64,000 bases of DNA from SZUA-430 sp965227535 (GTDB taxonomy: Bacteria > Pseudomonadota > Alphaproteobacteria > Micropepsales > Micropepsaceae). The translations under genes were made by a program, and so were the position numbers. The stretch spans positions 4,712,001-4,776,000 of the forward strand of contig OZ245761.1 of NCBI GenBank assembly GCA_965227535.1, in the 5' to 3' direction. The notes beneath the pieces are model-generated. The model had not been told where the DNA came from. It worked only from the letters and a program-made list of their open reading frames with translations, and made no database searches. Positions 27,991 through 37,231 of the stretch are shown piece after piece; position 1 is the first letter of the stretch; the number at the start of each line of letters is the position of its first letter.

Positions 27991-28785
27991 ATGGCGAAGA
28001 ACAAGGACAAGACGCAGAACGGCAAAATCTCCGACAAGGAATACGAGGCGCTGCTCTACGACCTTCAGGTCCAACTCGTGAAGTTCCAGCGCGACCTGAT
28101 CGCCAACGGCCGCAAGGTTGCCGTGGTGGTCGAAGGCCGCGACGGCGCCGGCAAAGACGGCACGATCAAGCGCATCATCGAACACATGAGCCCGCGCGAA
28201 ACACGCGTCGTCGCATTGGGCAAGCCCAGCGACCGCGACCGCACGTCCTGGTACTTCCAGCGTTACGCACCCTATCTGCCCGCGGGCGGCGAGTTCGTGC
28301 TCTTCAACCGCTCTTGGTACAACCGCGCCGGCGTCGAGCGCGTGATGGGATTCTGCGACGACACCGAATACAAAGCCTTCCTGCAGGAGGCTCCGCAATT
28401 CGAGTCGATGCTGGTGCGCTCCGACATAAAGCTCGTGAAATACTATCTCGACATCTCGAAAGCCGAGCAGAAGGAACGTCTCGCCGACCGCCGCGCCGAT
28501 CCTTTGAAGCAGTGGAAGATCAGCCCCATCGACGCCGCCGCGATCAAGAAATGGGACGCCTATTCCGAAGCCCGCGACGCGATGCTGATGCACACGACCC
28601 ACCACGACGCGCCCTGGCACATTGTGCACGCCGACGTGAAGAAGGTCGCCCGCCTCAACGTCATCCGCCACTTGTTGGGCAGCCTCGACTACAAAGGCAA
28701 GGACGAGAAGCTGCTGAAAGTCGATCCGGCGATCGTCTTTCCTTTCACCGAAAAGGCTCTCACCCAAGGCCTCCTCGCACACTGA
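27991..28785 (+). CDS. ppk2: Polyphosphate kinase 2 (class I-like)
   Basis: A 264-residue cytosolic enzyme that transfers phosphate between polyphosphate and nucleoside diphosphates. Walker A is EGRDGAGKDGTIKR (about residues 46-59). The PPK2-specific lid arginines are in PSDRDRTSWYFQRY, and Walker B is FNRSWYNRAGVE. The length and these motifs fit the single-domain PPK2 group, which usually favours making GTP or ATP from NDPs. It sits after a strong terminator, so it has its own promoter. It nearly abuts the convergent TPR gene. Confidence 0.95.
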   Translation: MAKNKDKTQNGKISDKEYEALLYDLQVQLVKFQRDLIANGRKVAVVVEGRDGAGKDGTIKRIIEHMSPRETRVVALGKPSDRDRTSWYFQRYAPYLPAGGEFVLFNRSWYNRAGVERVMGFCDDTEYKAFLQEAPQFESMLVRSDIKLVKYYLDISKAEQKERLADRRADPLKQWKISPIDAAAIKKWDAYSEARDAMLMHTTHHDAPWHIVHADVKKVARLNVIRHLLGSLDYKGKDEKLLKVDPAIVFPFTEKALTQGLLAH

Positions 28786-28789
28786 AGCG

Positions 28790-29875
28790 TCAGGGGATTG
28801 GCTTCATCGTGTAGGACTCGCGCGCCGGCTTGGGCGCGTCGGCCGGCTTCGCGTCTTGCGCAGCCTTCGTTGGCTCGGCGGGCTTCTCCGGCGGCGGCGT
28901 AGCCGCTATGTCGGGCGCACCTTGAACGTCGGTGGTGGCCGGCGTCTGCCTCTGCGCGGCAGGCGGCGGTATCTGAGCGACAGGCGCCACAGGCGCGGGC
29001 GGCGCGATGGTGGGCGCCGTCTGCGGCGGCATCACGCGCGCTGGTTCGAACGCGCCCGCAGCGCGCATCTGCGGCGGTGGAATGCCCTGCGAGGTCATGC
29101 GCGCGGTGACGCCGGAATCGATCGTCATCGCCTGCGTCATGTCGGTCTGCCCGCTCAGCGTATCGCCGCTATAGACCTTGGCGACGCCGCGCCCATAGAT
29201 CGCCTCGACGCTCGCCGTCGAAATCGAAATCGCGGCCGAATAGTCGGCGATCGCATTCGCCCACTGGTGCGCCCTCACATAGGCGTGCCCCCGCTGCGTC
29301 AGCGCCGTCACGTGATCGGGCTTGATCTCGATCGCGCGCGAAAGATCGCGAAGCGACTCCTCGTATTTGCCGACCGAAGCCAGCGCGATCCCGCGCCCCG
29401 TAAGTGCATCCGCGTCGCCCGGCGTCAGCGCCAGCACGGCCGTGAAGTCGGTGATCGCCGACGGCGTGTTGCCGCTGATGCGATGCGCAACGGCGCGGTT
29501 GAACAACGCCGGCGCATAGTCCGGCCTCAACTTGAGAGCATCGCTGTAATCGCTGATCGCACGTCCGAAGTCGTTCTTGGCGATGAAAGCGTTGCCGCGA
29601 TTGTAGAACGCCGTCGACTTGGCCTCTTTCGTCTGACGCTGCTTGAGCAGCGCGGTGCAGCCGCGGATCTGATCGTCGGCGGTGACCATCATCCCGCCGT
29701 TGCACAATGTGTTGCTGTCGCGCTTGTCGTTCGGCGTCGGGTCAGTCGACAAAGGCATTTCGGCGGAGGTCGCCGTGCTCTTCGCGCGATAGCGTTTGCG
29801 CTTGGCGGCGTCCGCATCGGCCGCCACAAAAGCAAAAAGGGCCGCAATTGCGACCAACACGAACAGGCGTTTCAT
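28790..29875 (-). CDS. Exported TPR-repeat protein
   Basis: A 361-residue protein with a signal peptide (MKRLFVLVAIAALFAFVA, cut near ADAAK). Residues ~50-230 form TPR helices: KSTAFYNRGNAFIAKNDFG, APALFNRAVAHRISGNT, ADALTGRGIALASVGKYE and VTALTQRGHAYVRAHQWA. The C-terminal ~110 residues are Pro/Ala/Gln-rich and probably disordered. TPRs are scaffolds, so a role in an envelope complex is likely but unspecified. The start is placed at the ATG at 29875, which has GGGGGA before it. The upstream part of the frame has no signal peptide. Confidence 0.85.
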   Translation of the reverse strand: MKRLFVLVAIAALFAFVAADADAAKRKRYRAKSTATSAEMPLSTDPTPNDKRDSNTLCNGGMMVTADDQIRGCTALLKQRQTKEAKSTAFYNRGNAFIAKNDFGRAISDYSDALKLRPDYAPALFNRAVAHRISGNTPSAITDFTAVLALTPGDADALTGRGIALASVGKYEESLRDLSRAIEIKPDHVTALTQRGHAYVRAHQWANAIADYSAAISISTASVEAIYGRGVAKVYSGDTLSGQTDMTQAMTIDSGVTARMTSQGIPPPQMRAAGAFEPARVMPPQTAPTIAPPAPVAPVAQIPPPAAQRQTPATTDVQGAPDIAATPPPEKPAEPTKAAQDAKPADAPKPARESYTMKPIP

Positions 29876-30103
29876 GGCGGTATCCCCCGAGACCCCCATT
29901 GCCGCAGGACGCGCGCGCAAAATCAAGGGGGCAGGGATCACAAAGAAGCCGCCGCAAGCGACGCCCAGGGGTCCAGTCCGGGCGCCGCTGCGGGGCTGGC
30001 CCTTGGCCACCGCACGCTTCTCGCGTGCGGCGCCGTTGGCAGCCTTCGTTCCGCCGATGAAACCTGGCGTCTGCGACGGCCGCCTTGATGTGGATCAACA
30101 CGG

Positions 30104-30592
30104 TTAAGCGTGAGCGGGCTTTTCCCGCTGCCACACGTCGAGTACCGCCCGCGCGCCGTTGGTCTTCGGGTCCATCGCCGCCTCGTGATCCGGCCGCTTC
30201 GCCGTCAACTCGATCACGTACCCGTTCGGATCGCGGAAATAGATCGAGTCGACGAAGTGGTGATCCGAAACCCCGCGCACATCCATGCCGGCGGCTTTGC
30301 CCTTCTCGAACATGCGCTTCAGATCCGCGGGCGTCACTTCGAGCGCAATGTGCAAATCGAAATCCGCTTGCTTCTTGAACGCAAACGGTTCTTCCGGCGC
30401 TTCGAAGAACGCCAGGAACGAACCGTCATCCATGCGGAAGAAGGTGTGCAGCACATGCGCCTTTCGCCCCGTCTTCGTCTCGCCGATCGCAAGGCTGTGC
30501 GTCAGCGGCAGGCCGAGGAAATCCTCATAGAACCGCCGCGTCTCTTCCGAGTCGCGGCAGCGATAAGCGTTGTGGTGCAGCCCTTTGATCAT
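30104..30592 (-). CDS. VOC-superfamily (glyoxalase/dioxygenase fold) protein
   Basis: A 162-residue metalloprotein of the vicinal-oxygen-chelate fold: the start GLHHNAYRCRDSEETRRFYEDFLGLPL supplies a metal His, HIALEVTPADL follows, and DPNGYVIELTAKRP carries the terminal Glu. It may be a glyoxalase-type or ring-cleaving enzyme. The substrate is unknown. AGGAG precedes the ATG. It lies 10 bp after a GST gene and is probably co-transcribed with it, which suggests a glutathione-linked detoxification step. Confidence 0.88.
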   Translation of the reverse strand: MIKGLHHNAYRCRDSEETRRFYEDFLGLPLTHSLAIGETKTGRKAHVLHTFFRMDDGSFLAFFEAPEEPFAFKKQADFDLHIALEVTPADLKRMFEKGKAAGMDVRGVSDHHFVDSIYFRDPNGYVIELTAKRPDHEAAMDPKTNGARAVLDVWQREKPAHA

Positions 30593-30602
30593 TCTAAGGC
30601 TC

Positions 30603-31271
30603 CTAAATGTGAACGTAAGACGGCCCCTTGATCGCGCCGGCCCATTGATAGACCGCGCCGTTCGTCGCCTGCCAATTCGGCCGCGACTGCATCCGGTCGT
30701 ACCATTTGCGGATGTTGGGATAGGCCTCAAGCGTGCAACCGACGGTCTCGCCCAGCGAAATGATGCCCGACCCGAAATAGTCGGCCAGCGTAATCTCTTT
30801 CCCGCAAACATACGGCTTCGTCGCCAACCACCCGTCGAGCACTTTCAGAAACTGCTCGGAATGCGTCTTCGACGTCGCGACAACCGCCTTCTGCGCCGCT
30901 TCGTCGGCAAATTTCAAATGAGCGAGGATCTGCGGATAGCACATCCCGTACCCGAATGCGTGATAGAAGCCGGTATTGAACCAATCCATCATCTCGTTCA
31001 CATGCGCACGCGCCTTCAGGTCCTTCGGATACGCCGGCGAGTTCACGCTATCGGCGAGATACTTCAAAATCGCCGAACTCTCCGTCAGCCGGAACGATCC
31101 GTCCTCAAGCACGGGCACATGGCAATTCGGATTGACCGCGGCGAAGTTCGGATCGAACTGCTTGCCCGACATCAAATCGATGACTTCGTATTCCAGCTTG
31201 ATGCCGGCATCGGCGGCAAAGAACATCACGGGCCGGCACGTCGTGGACGCCGGAAACGTATAAAGCTTCAC
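30603..31271 (-). CDS. Glutathione S-transferase family protein
   Basis: A 222-residue GST. The N-terminal thioredoxin-like domain has LYTFPASTTCRPV, NPNCHVPVLEDG with the cis-Pro, and RLTESSAILKYLAD. The helical C-terminal domain contains ITLADYFGSGII. The start is a GTG at 31271 with GGGAGAG upstream. The frame is open further up, but that extension is low-complexity and overlaps the divergent promoter region. It leads the two-gene unit with the VOC protein. Confidence 0.9.
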   Translation of the reverse strand: MKLYTFPASTTCRPVMFFAADAGIKLEYEVIDLMSGKQFDPNFAAVNPNCHVPVLEDGSFRLTESSAILKYLADSVNSPAYPKDLKARAHVNEMMDWFNTGFYHAFGYGMCYPQILAHLKFADEAAQKAVVATSKTHSEQFLKVLDGWLATKPYVCGKEITLADYFGSGIISLGETVGCTLEAYPNIRKWYDRMQSRPNWQATNGAVYQWAGAIKGPSYVHI

Positions 31272-31413
31272 GAATGTCTCTCCCAGAGTGGCGCGGCCGT
31301 GGCCCCGGCCGTCGTGGCGCTCATATAGACATCGCCGGATCGCCCCGCAAAGCACGCCCGCCGCGAAGTGATGACGGCTACAGCCAAAGCGCGAAACGTG
31401 TATCTTCCATCTC

Positions 31414-32100
31414 ATGTTCGAACATCTGTTTGACCGCAACGACGGCTTCGACACCTTCCGCCTGGCGATTGCCGGCACGTCGTTGGCCGTCTCGCTGATC
31501 TATTTCGCCTTCGCGGACAGCCCGTCGTCGCCGCTCAGAACGACACTGAAGACGCTGTCGATCGGCACGCTCGCGATCCTGCCGTGGACCTATCTCGGCA
31601 CGACGGGCGCGAACCCGCTCTTCATCTTAAGCCTGGCCCTCGCGCTCTCCGCGCTCGGCGATCTCTTCCTCGCGTTGAAAGATCAGCAGCGCTTCTTCCT
31701 CTATGGCCTGGGCACGTTCCTCGCCGCGCACGTGGCCTACCTCGCCGCGTTCCTACCGCACGCGCAGGCGCCACACGGCAACGCCCTCATCGCCGTACTC
31801 GCGACACTCGCCGCCGCAAGCGCCTTCCTCGCCGTGCTGCTCCCGCGCCTCGGCAAACTGAAAGTGCCGGTCATCGCCTACTTCACCGTCATCATGGCGA
31901 TGGCGGCCGCCGCGTGGTCGATCCCGAACGCCTCGTGGATGCTGGGCACCGGCGCCGTGATCTTCGCCCTCTCGGACTCGCTGATCGCCCAGCGCAAATT
32001 TCTGCAGCCGTTTCCCGGTCATCACGTCGCCGTCTGGATAACCTACGTCGCCGCACAGTTCATGATGACCGCAGCCTTCCTCCACCTGATCGTCCCGTAA
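31414..32100 (+). CDS. YhhN-family membrane protein (lysoplasmalogenase-like)
   Basis: A 228-residue integral membrane protein with about eight hydrophobic helices. The family signature is seen in LALSALGDLFLAL and in the late FALSDSLIAQRKFL with its conserved Asp and Ser. YhhN/TMEM86 relatives hydrolyse the vinyl-ether bond of lysoplasmalogens in animals. The bacterial substrate may differ. It is followed 13 bp later by the dienelactone hydrolase, probably one operon. Confidence 0.88.
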   Translation: MFEHLFDRNDGFDTFRLAIAGTSLAVSLIYFAFADSPSSPLRTTLKTLSIGTLAILPWTYLGTTGANPLFILSLALALSALGDLFLALKDQQRFFLYGLGTFLAAHVAYLAAFLPHAQAPHGNALIAVLATLAAASAFLAVLLPRLGKLKVPVIAYFTVIMAMAAAAWSIPNASWMLGTGAVIFALSDSLIAQRKFLQPFPGHHVAVWITYVAAQFMMTAAFLHLIVP

Positions 32101-32113
32101 GCAAAGAGCGCCC

Positions 32114-32851
32114 ATGCACGAACGGCAACTCGACATCGAAACCAAAGACGGCCGCATGACGACCTTCATCGTCCATCCGGACCGCGGCGGCCCGCACCCG
32201 ATCATCCTCTTCTACATGGACGCCCCCGCCATTCGCGAAGAATTGCGCGACATGGCCCGCCGCCTCGCAACCTCCGGCTACTACGTGATGCTGCCCAACC
32301 TCTACTACCGCGAAGGCGTGATGGAGCTAGGCCCGCTGCCCGCCGATCCGCAAGCGCCCGAACGCAAACGCATGTTCGCCCTGATGGAATCTCTGACCAT
32401 CGCCAAAATCATGGACGACACCGACGCGCTCTTAGCGTTCGCCGCCAAAGACCCAGCCGCAAGCAAAGGCAAGTTCGGCGCCGTCGGTTACTGCATGAGC
32501 GGCCAATTCGCCATCAACGCCGCAGCCCACATTCCCGACCGCGTCGCAGCCGCCGCGTCGATCTACGGCGTCCGCCTCATCACCGATAAACCCGACAGCC
32601 CCCACACCGTCGCCCACAAAGCCAAAGCCGAACTCTACTTCGCCTGCGCCGAACGCGACCACTGGGTGCCCCTCGAGCAAATCGAACCGCTCAAGCAAGC
32701 CCTGAAACAAGCCGGCGCCAAAGCCGAAGTCGAAATCTACGAAGACACCGACCACGGCTTCGCCTTCCCCAGCCGCCCGATCTACAAAAAGCAAGCGGCC
32801 GAGAGACACTGGGAACGCCTGCTCGCACTTTTCAAGCGCACGCTTGGGTAA
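32114..32851 (+). CDS. Dienelactone hydrolase family protein
   Basis: A 245-residue alpha/beta hydrolase. The nucleophile elbow GYCMSG carries the Cys typical of dienelactone hydrolases (near residue 127). The acid and His follow in CAERDHWVP and DTDHGFAFP. The N-terminal FYMDAPAIREEL is a common opening of this subgroup. No other aromatic-ring catabolism gene is adjacent, so the natural substrate is uncertain. A large palindromic element follows the stop. Confidence 0.92.
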   Translation: MHERQLDIETKDGRMTTFIVHPDRGGPHPIILFYMDAPAIREELRDMARRLATSGYYVMLPNLYYREGVMELGPLPADPQAPERKRMFALMESLTIAKIMDDTDALLAFAAKDPAASKGKFGAVGYCMSGQFAINAAAHIPDRVAAAASIYGVRLITDKPDSPHTVAHKAKAELYFACAERDHWVPLEQIEPLKQALKQAGAKAEVEIYEDTDHGFAFPSRPIYKKQAAERHWERLLALFKRTLG

Positions 32852-32867
32852 TGATCACATACCTATT

Positions 32868-33006
32868 CGTCATGGCCGGGCTTGACCCGGCCACCCAGTT
32901 GCCGCGCGTCCGCGCGGCCGTGAAATGCGTTAGGCGGGTGTTGGTGAGTCTTTAGCGCGCACAGACGTGCGCGCACTGGGTGGCCGGGTCAAGCCCGGCC
33001 ATGACG
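32868..33006. repeat. Nested palindromic element with perfect 32-bp terminal arms
   Basis: The outer arms, 32868-32899 and 32975-33006, are perfect 32-bp inverted repeats beginning CGTCATGGCCGGG. The 75-base interior holds two more perfect hairpins: GCCGCGCG/CGCGCGGC at 32901-32918 and GCGCGCAC/GTGCGCGC at 32955-32974. The whole could fold as a long stem with two internal arms, a cloverleaf. Each outer arm is itself palindromic (GGCCGGG...CCCGGCC). It fills the gap between two convergent genes. It is probably a composite of two repeats of the dispersed alphaproteobacterial REP type. No coding capacity. Confidence 0.9.
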
Positions 33007-33019
33007 GATGTGCTAATCG

Positions 33020-34828
33020 CTAACCCTCGATCTCTTCGCGCAGCATCTCAAGCTCCAGCCACCGCTCTTCGCCTGCCGCCAACTCCGCTTCGGCCGCGCT
33101 GAGCTTCGCGGCCGTCGCCGCAAATCCCTTCGCGTCGCGTGCGTAGAATCCGTCTTCGGCCAGCTTCGCGCGCAAGGTGCGAATCTCGCCGTGCAGCGCG
33201 TCGATGCGCGCGGGCAGTGTTTCCAGCGCGTGCTTGTCCTTGAACGTCAGCTTGCGCCGTTCGGAAGACGGGGCTGGGCGCGCAGCCGCGGCCTTTGCGG
33301 GCTTCGCCACAACCGCCTCGCGCGCCTTCGCGCTGACGCCCGCGCCGCGTTGGGCGACCATGTCGGAATAGCCGCCCGCGTATTCGATAAACCGCCCGTC
33401 GCCTTCCGCCATCAGCACCGACGTCGCGACCCGGTCCAGGAAATCGCGGTCATGGCTGACGACGATCACCGTCCCCGCATAATCGGCCAGCATCTCCTGC
33501 AACAGATCCAGCGTCTCAAGATCGAGATCGTTCGTCGGTTCGTCGAGCACAAGCAGGTTCGACGGCTGCGCCAACGCCTTCGCCAGCACCAACCGCCCGC
33601 GCTCGCCACCCGACAACACGCGCACCGGCGTTCGCGCCTGATCCGGCGTGAACAGAAAATCCTTCATGTAGGACGCGTAGTGCCGCACCGTGCCGTTGAC
33701 GCTGATCGTCTCGCTATGCCCACCGGTGAGAAAATCCTTCACACTCACCGTAGGCTCCAACGCGTCGCGCCGCTGATCGAGCATGTGCATCTGCAAATTC
33801 GCACCCAGCTTCACAGTCCCGGCATCCGGCGCCAGCCGTCCGGTCAGCAGATTGATCAACGTCGTCTTGCCCGCACCGTTCGGGCCCACAAGCCCGACGC
33901 GATCGCCGCGCATGATGCGCATCGACACATCCCGCACGACGGCAAGGTCGCCGAACGATTTCGAAATCCCCTTGGCCTCGATCACCACCGCGCCGGACGT
34001 CTCGCCCTCACTCGCGGCAAGTTTCACCGAACCGGTCACGCGCCGCGCCTCGCGCCGTTGCGTGCGCAGATCGGAAAGCCGCGCCATGCGCCCGACATTG
34101 CGCTTGCGCCGCGCCGTCACGCCGTAACGCACCCAGTGCTCTTCCATCACGATGCGCCGGTCGAGCTTGTGCTGCTCCAACTCCTCCTGCTCAAGCACCG
34201 TGTCGCGCCAAGCCTCGAAGGCTGAGAACCCTTGCTCCAACCGCCGCGTCACGCCGCGATCCAGCCACACCGTCGCGCGCGATAGCCGCTCCAAAAACCG
34301 CCGGTCATGGCTGATCAAAACCATCGCCGACCGCAGCGAATTCAACTCGCTCTCCAGCCACTCGATCGCCGGCAGGTCGAGATGGTTCGTCGGCTCATCG
34401 AGCAAAAGAATATCCGGCGAAGGCGCGAGTACCCGCGCCAAAGCCGCGCGCCGCGCCTCACCGCCCGACAAGCGGTCGGTGCCTTCCTCGCCGGTCAGCC
34501 CGAGACACGAGAGCAGATACTGCGCGCGATACGGATCATCCCCCGGCGCCAACCCGGCCTCGACAAACGCCAACGTCGTCGCAAACCCCGACAGGTCGGG
34601 CTCCTGCGGCAGATAACGCACGGTAGCCGAAGGCGCCGCCGACCGTGTTCCCCGATCCGACTCCACCAACCCCGCCGCAATCTTGAGCAAGGTCGACTTC
34701 CCCGACCCGTTGCGCCCGACCAGGCACAACCTGTCACCCTCACCGACAACCAGCTCCGCCCCTTGCAGCAGCGGATGGCCGCCAAAGGTCAGATGAATGT
34801 CCTGCAGTTGAATCAGTGGTGCGCCCAT
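33020..34828 (-). CDS. uup: ABC-F family ATPase (Uup-like)
   Basis: A 602-residue cytosolic protein with two ABC domains and no membrane part. Domain 1 has VGRNGSGKST, LSGGEARRAAL and LLLDEPTNHLD. Domain 2 has VGPNGAGKTT, LSGGERGRLVL and LLVLDEPTNDLD. A basic inter-domain linker (KLDRRIVMEEHWVRYG) and a C-terminal coiled coil (~525-602) match Uup, which binds ribosomes and structured DNA. The ATG at 34828 gives the normal N-terminus MGAPLIQLQDIHLTFGG. The longer open frame upstream is not family-like. Confidence 0.92.
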   Translation of the reverse strand: MGAPLIQLQDIHLTFGGHPLLQGAELVVGEGDRLCLVGRNGSGKSTLLKIAAGLVESDRGTRSAAPSATVRYLPQEPDLSGFATTLAFVEAGLAPGDDPYRAQYLLSCLGLTGEEGTDRLSGGEARRAALARVLAPSPDILLLDEPTNHLDLPAIEWLESELNSLRSAMVLISHDRRFLERLSRATVWLDRGVTRRLEQGFSAFEAWRDTVLEQEELEQHKLDRRIVMEEHWVRYGVTARRKRNVGRMARLSDLRTQRREARRVTGSVKLAASEGETSGAVVIEAKGISKSFGDLAVVRDVSMRIMRGDRVGLVGPNGAGKTTLINLLTGRLAPDAGTVKLGANLQMHMLDQRRDALEPTVSVKDFLTGGHSETISVNGTVRHYASYMKDFLFTPDQARTPVRVLSGGERGRLVLAKALAQPSNLLVLDEPTNDLDLETLDLLQEMLADYAGTVIVVSHDRDFLDRVATSVLMAEGDGRFIEYAGGYSDMVAQRGAGVSAKAREAVVAKPAKAAAARPAPSSERRKLTFKDKHALETLPARIDALHGEIRTLRAKLAEDGFYARDAKGFAATAAKLSAAEAELAAGEERWLELEMLREEIEG

Positions 34829-35004
34829 GGGCCGCTTTCTCACATTGATGCGCCTGCGAAGGGAAGTGTCCGCAAGCGCGCGCCCGATTCTCCCAACGGT
34901 TGCACGCCATTTCTCGCGATTTGGTGACCTGCCGCGCGGATGGGCGGCGTTGAAATCGGAAACCGGGGACAGCACTCTGCGCCCACGCAAATGGGGAATC
35001 GCTC

Positions 35005-37092
35005 ATGCCAATCAATCTGAACCGCCGCGCGCTGCTGATCGGCGCGGGCGCCGTGGCGCTTGTCGCCTTCGCTGTGGCGCCGCAGCTGACGCAACACAAC
35101 GCCACCGCCGCCGGTGCGAAGCCGTTGATCGGCACGTGGGGCGTCGACCTCGCCGCCATGGATAAGTCGATCAAGCCCGGTGACGACTTCTTCCGCTTCA
35201 CCGGCGGTACCTGGATGAAGACCACGCAGATCCCGCCCGACCGTTCGCGCTGGGGTTCGTTCAACATGCTGGCCGCGAAGTCGGAAGAAGACGTCCGCGC
35301 CGCCGTCGAGGACGCCGCGAAGAAAAAACCACGCGCAGGCACCGTCGAACGCAAGGCCGTCGATTATTACCAAAGCTACATCGACACCAAGGCGATCGAA
35401 GCCCGCGGCCTTGAGCCGGTGAAGGACGACCTCGCGCGCATCGCCGCCGCGACGACCCACGACGACATCGTCTCGATCGTGGCCCGCCCCGACGTTCGTG
35501 CGAACCTGCCCGTCGGCATGGGCGTAACGCTCGATGCGAAACGCCCGAACGTCTACATCGTCTCCGTAGGCCAAGCGGGCCTCGGCATGCCCGACCGCGA
35601 CTACTACCTGAAGCAAGACGCGAAGTTCGCCGACACGCGCGCGAAGTATCGCGTCTACGTCGAAACGCTTCTCAAGCTCGCAGGCTACGCAGACCCTGCG
35701 AGGAACGCCGATGCCATCGTCGCCGTCGAACAAAAGGTCGCCGAACTCCACTGGCCGCGCGAGAAATCGCGCAACCGCGACCTCACCTACAATCCAAAGT
35801 CGCGCGACGAACTAAAGGCGTTCGCGCCCGATTTCCCGTGGGACGCAGGCCTCACCGCCTACGGCATCAAGAACCAGAACGAGTTCATCGTCGTTCAACT
35901 CGACGCCGTGCAGGGCCTGGCGAAACTCTTCCGCGAAACGCCGATCGAAACCTGGCGCGCGTACCTGACGTTCCACTACCTGAACGCCAACGCCGACATC
36001 CTGCCCAAGGCCTTCGACGATGCGTCGTTCGAGTTCAACGGCAAGGTCGTGACAGGTCAGCTCGAACAGCGCGACCGTTGGAAGCGCGCCGTCAGCCAAA
36101 TGAGCGGCACGCCCTTCAACGCCGCGATGGGCGAGGCCGTGGGTCAACTTTACGTCAAGCGCACGTTCTCGCCCGCCGCGAAGGCAGCGATGAGCGAACT
36201 CGTCGAAAACCTGCGCGCCGCCTACAAGGTGCGTATCGCCAAACTGCCGTGGATGTCGGACGAAACGAAGAAGGCGGCGCTACGCAAACTGGAAACGATC
36301 AACGTCAAGATCGGCTATCCGGACAAGTGGCGCGATTATTCCTCGCTTGAGATCAAGGCCGACGACGCGTTCGGCAACCGCAAGCGTGAGAACACTTTCC
36401 AGCGCGCGCGCGATCTCGTCCGGCTGGCTAAGGGGGCAGACCGCGCCGACTGGGGCATGGCGCCGCAAACGGTGAACGCCTACTACAGCTCGGTGTGGAA
36501 TGAGATCGTCTTCCCCGCCGCGATCCTGCAGCCGCCGTTCTTCGACTTGAACGCCGAGCCGGCCGTGAACTACGGCGGCATCGGCGCCGTCATCGGCCAC
36601 GAAATGGGCCACGGCTTCGACGACCAAGGCTCGAAGTCGGACGAGATGGGCGTCCTGCGCAAGTGGTGGAACGAAGAAGACGAACGCCGCTTCAAGGTGC
36701 TCGGCGACAACCTCGCCGATCAGTACTCGAAGTTCGAAGCGCTGCCCGGCCTCTTCGTCAACGGCCGCCTGACCTTGGGCGAAAACATCGGCGACCTGGG
36801 CGGTCTCAACGTGTCGCTGGAAGCCTACAAGATCTCGCTCAAGGGCAAGGACGCGCCGGTCATCGACGGCTACACCGGCACCCAGCGCTTCTTCTTAGGC
36901 TTCGGTCAAATCTGGCGCCAGCTCATCCGCGAAGACGCGCTCAGGAACCAGGTCGTCTCCGACAGCCACTCGCCCGGCGAATTCCGCGCCAACGGCACGG
37001 TGCGCAACATGGACGAATGGTACGAAGCCTTCGACGTGAAGGAGAGCGACAAACTCTACCTCGCCCCGGACAAGCGCGTCCGCATCTGGTAA
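35005..37092 (+). CDS. M13-family metallopeptidase (neprilysin/PepO-like)
   Basis: A 695-residue zinc peptidase, exported by an N-terminal signal (NRRALLIGAGAVALVAFAVA; twin Arg, but not a full Tat motif). The M13 signatures are complete: NAYYSSVWNEIVFPA, HEMGH at 532-536 in VIGHEMGHGFDDQG, and the third ligand E593 in GENIGDLGG. The C-terminal VRNMDEWYEAFDV and the final RVRIW are also typical. It cleaves small peptides in the periplasm by family inference. An imperfect hairpin follows the stop. Confidence 0.95.
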   Translation: MPINLNRRALLIGAGAVALVAFAVAPQLTQHNATAAGAKPLIGTWGVDLAAMDKSIKPGDDFFRFTGGTWMKTTQIPPDRSRWGSFNMLAAKSEEDVRAAVEDAAKKKPRAGTVERKAVDYYQSYIDTKAIEARGLEPVKDDLARIAAATTHDDIVSIVARPDVRANLPVGMGVTLDAKRPNVYIVSVGQAGLGMPDRDYYLKQDAKFADTRAKYRVYVETLLKLAGYADPARNADAIVAVEQKVAELHWPREKSRNRDLTYNPKSRDELKAFAPDFPWDAGLTAYGIKNQNEFIVVQLDAVQGLAKLFRETPIETWRAYLTFHYLNANADILPKAFDDASFEFNGKVVTGQLEQRDRWKRAVSQMSGTPFNAAMGEAVGQLYVKRTFSPAAKAAMSELVENLRAAYKVRIAKLPWMSDETKKAALRKLETINVKIGYPDKWRDYSSLEIKADDAFGNRKRENTFQRARDLVRLAKGADRADWGMAPQTVNAYYSSVWNEIVFPAAILQPPFFDLNAEPAVNYGGIGAVIGHEMGHGFDDQGSKSDEMGVLRKWWNEEDERRFKVLGDNLADQYSKFEALPGLFVNGRLTLGENIGDLGGLNVSLEAYKISLKGKDAPVIDGYTGTQRFFLGFGQIWRQLIREDALRNQVVSDSHSPGEFRANGTVRNMDEWYEAFDVKESDKLYLAPDKRVRIW

Positions 37093-37099
37093 CCGGGCA

Positions 37100-37123
37100 G
37101 GGGAGGGGCCCAAACCTCTCCCC
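37100..37123. other. GC-rich hairpin after the M13 peptidase gene
   Basis: GGGGAGGGG at 37100-37108 can pair with CCTCTCCCC at 37115-37123 (one G-T wobble), with loop CCCAAA. No T-run follows, so it may protect mRNA ends or act as a weak terminator only. Confidence 0.45.
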
Positions 37124-37231
37124 AACGCCACACCGCAACACCGTGTTTCGAGGGGATACCAGACCCTTCCGCTTTGCGCGGCGACGAATCACACTGCGAC
37201 GGAGGGAACGCTGGAACATCGGTTCACGGAT

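Noticed and set aside
32868..33006. Insertion sequence or transposon with 32-bp terminal repeats
   Set aside because: The interior is 75 bases with no coding capacity and no target-site duplication. It is better explained as a REP-type composite.
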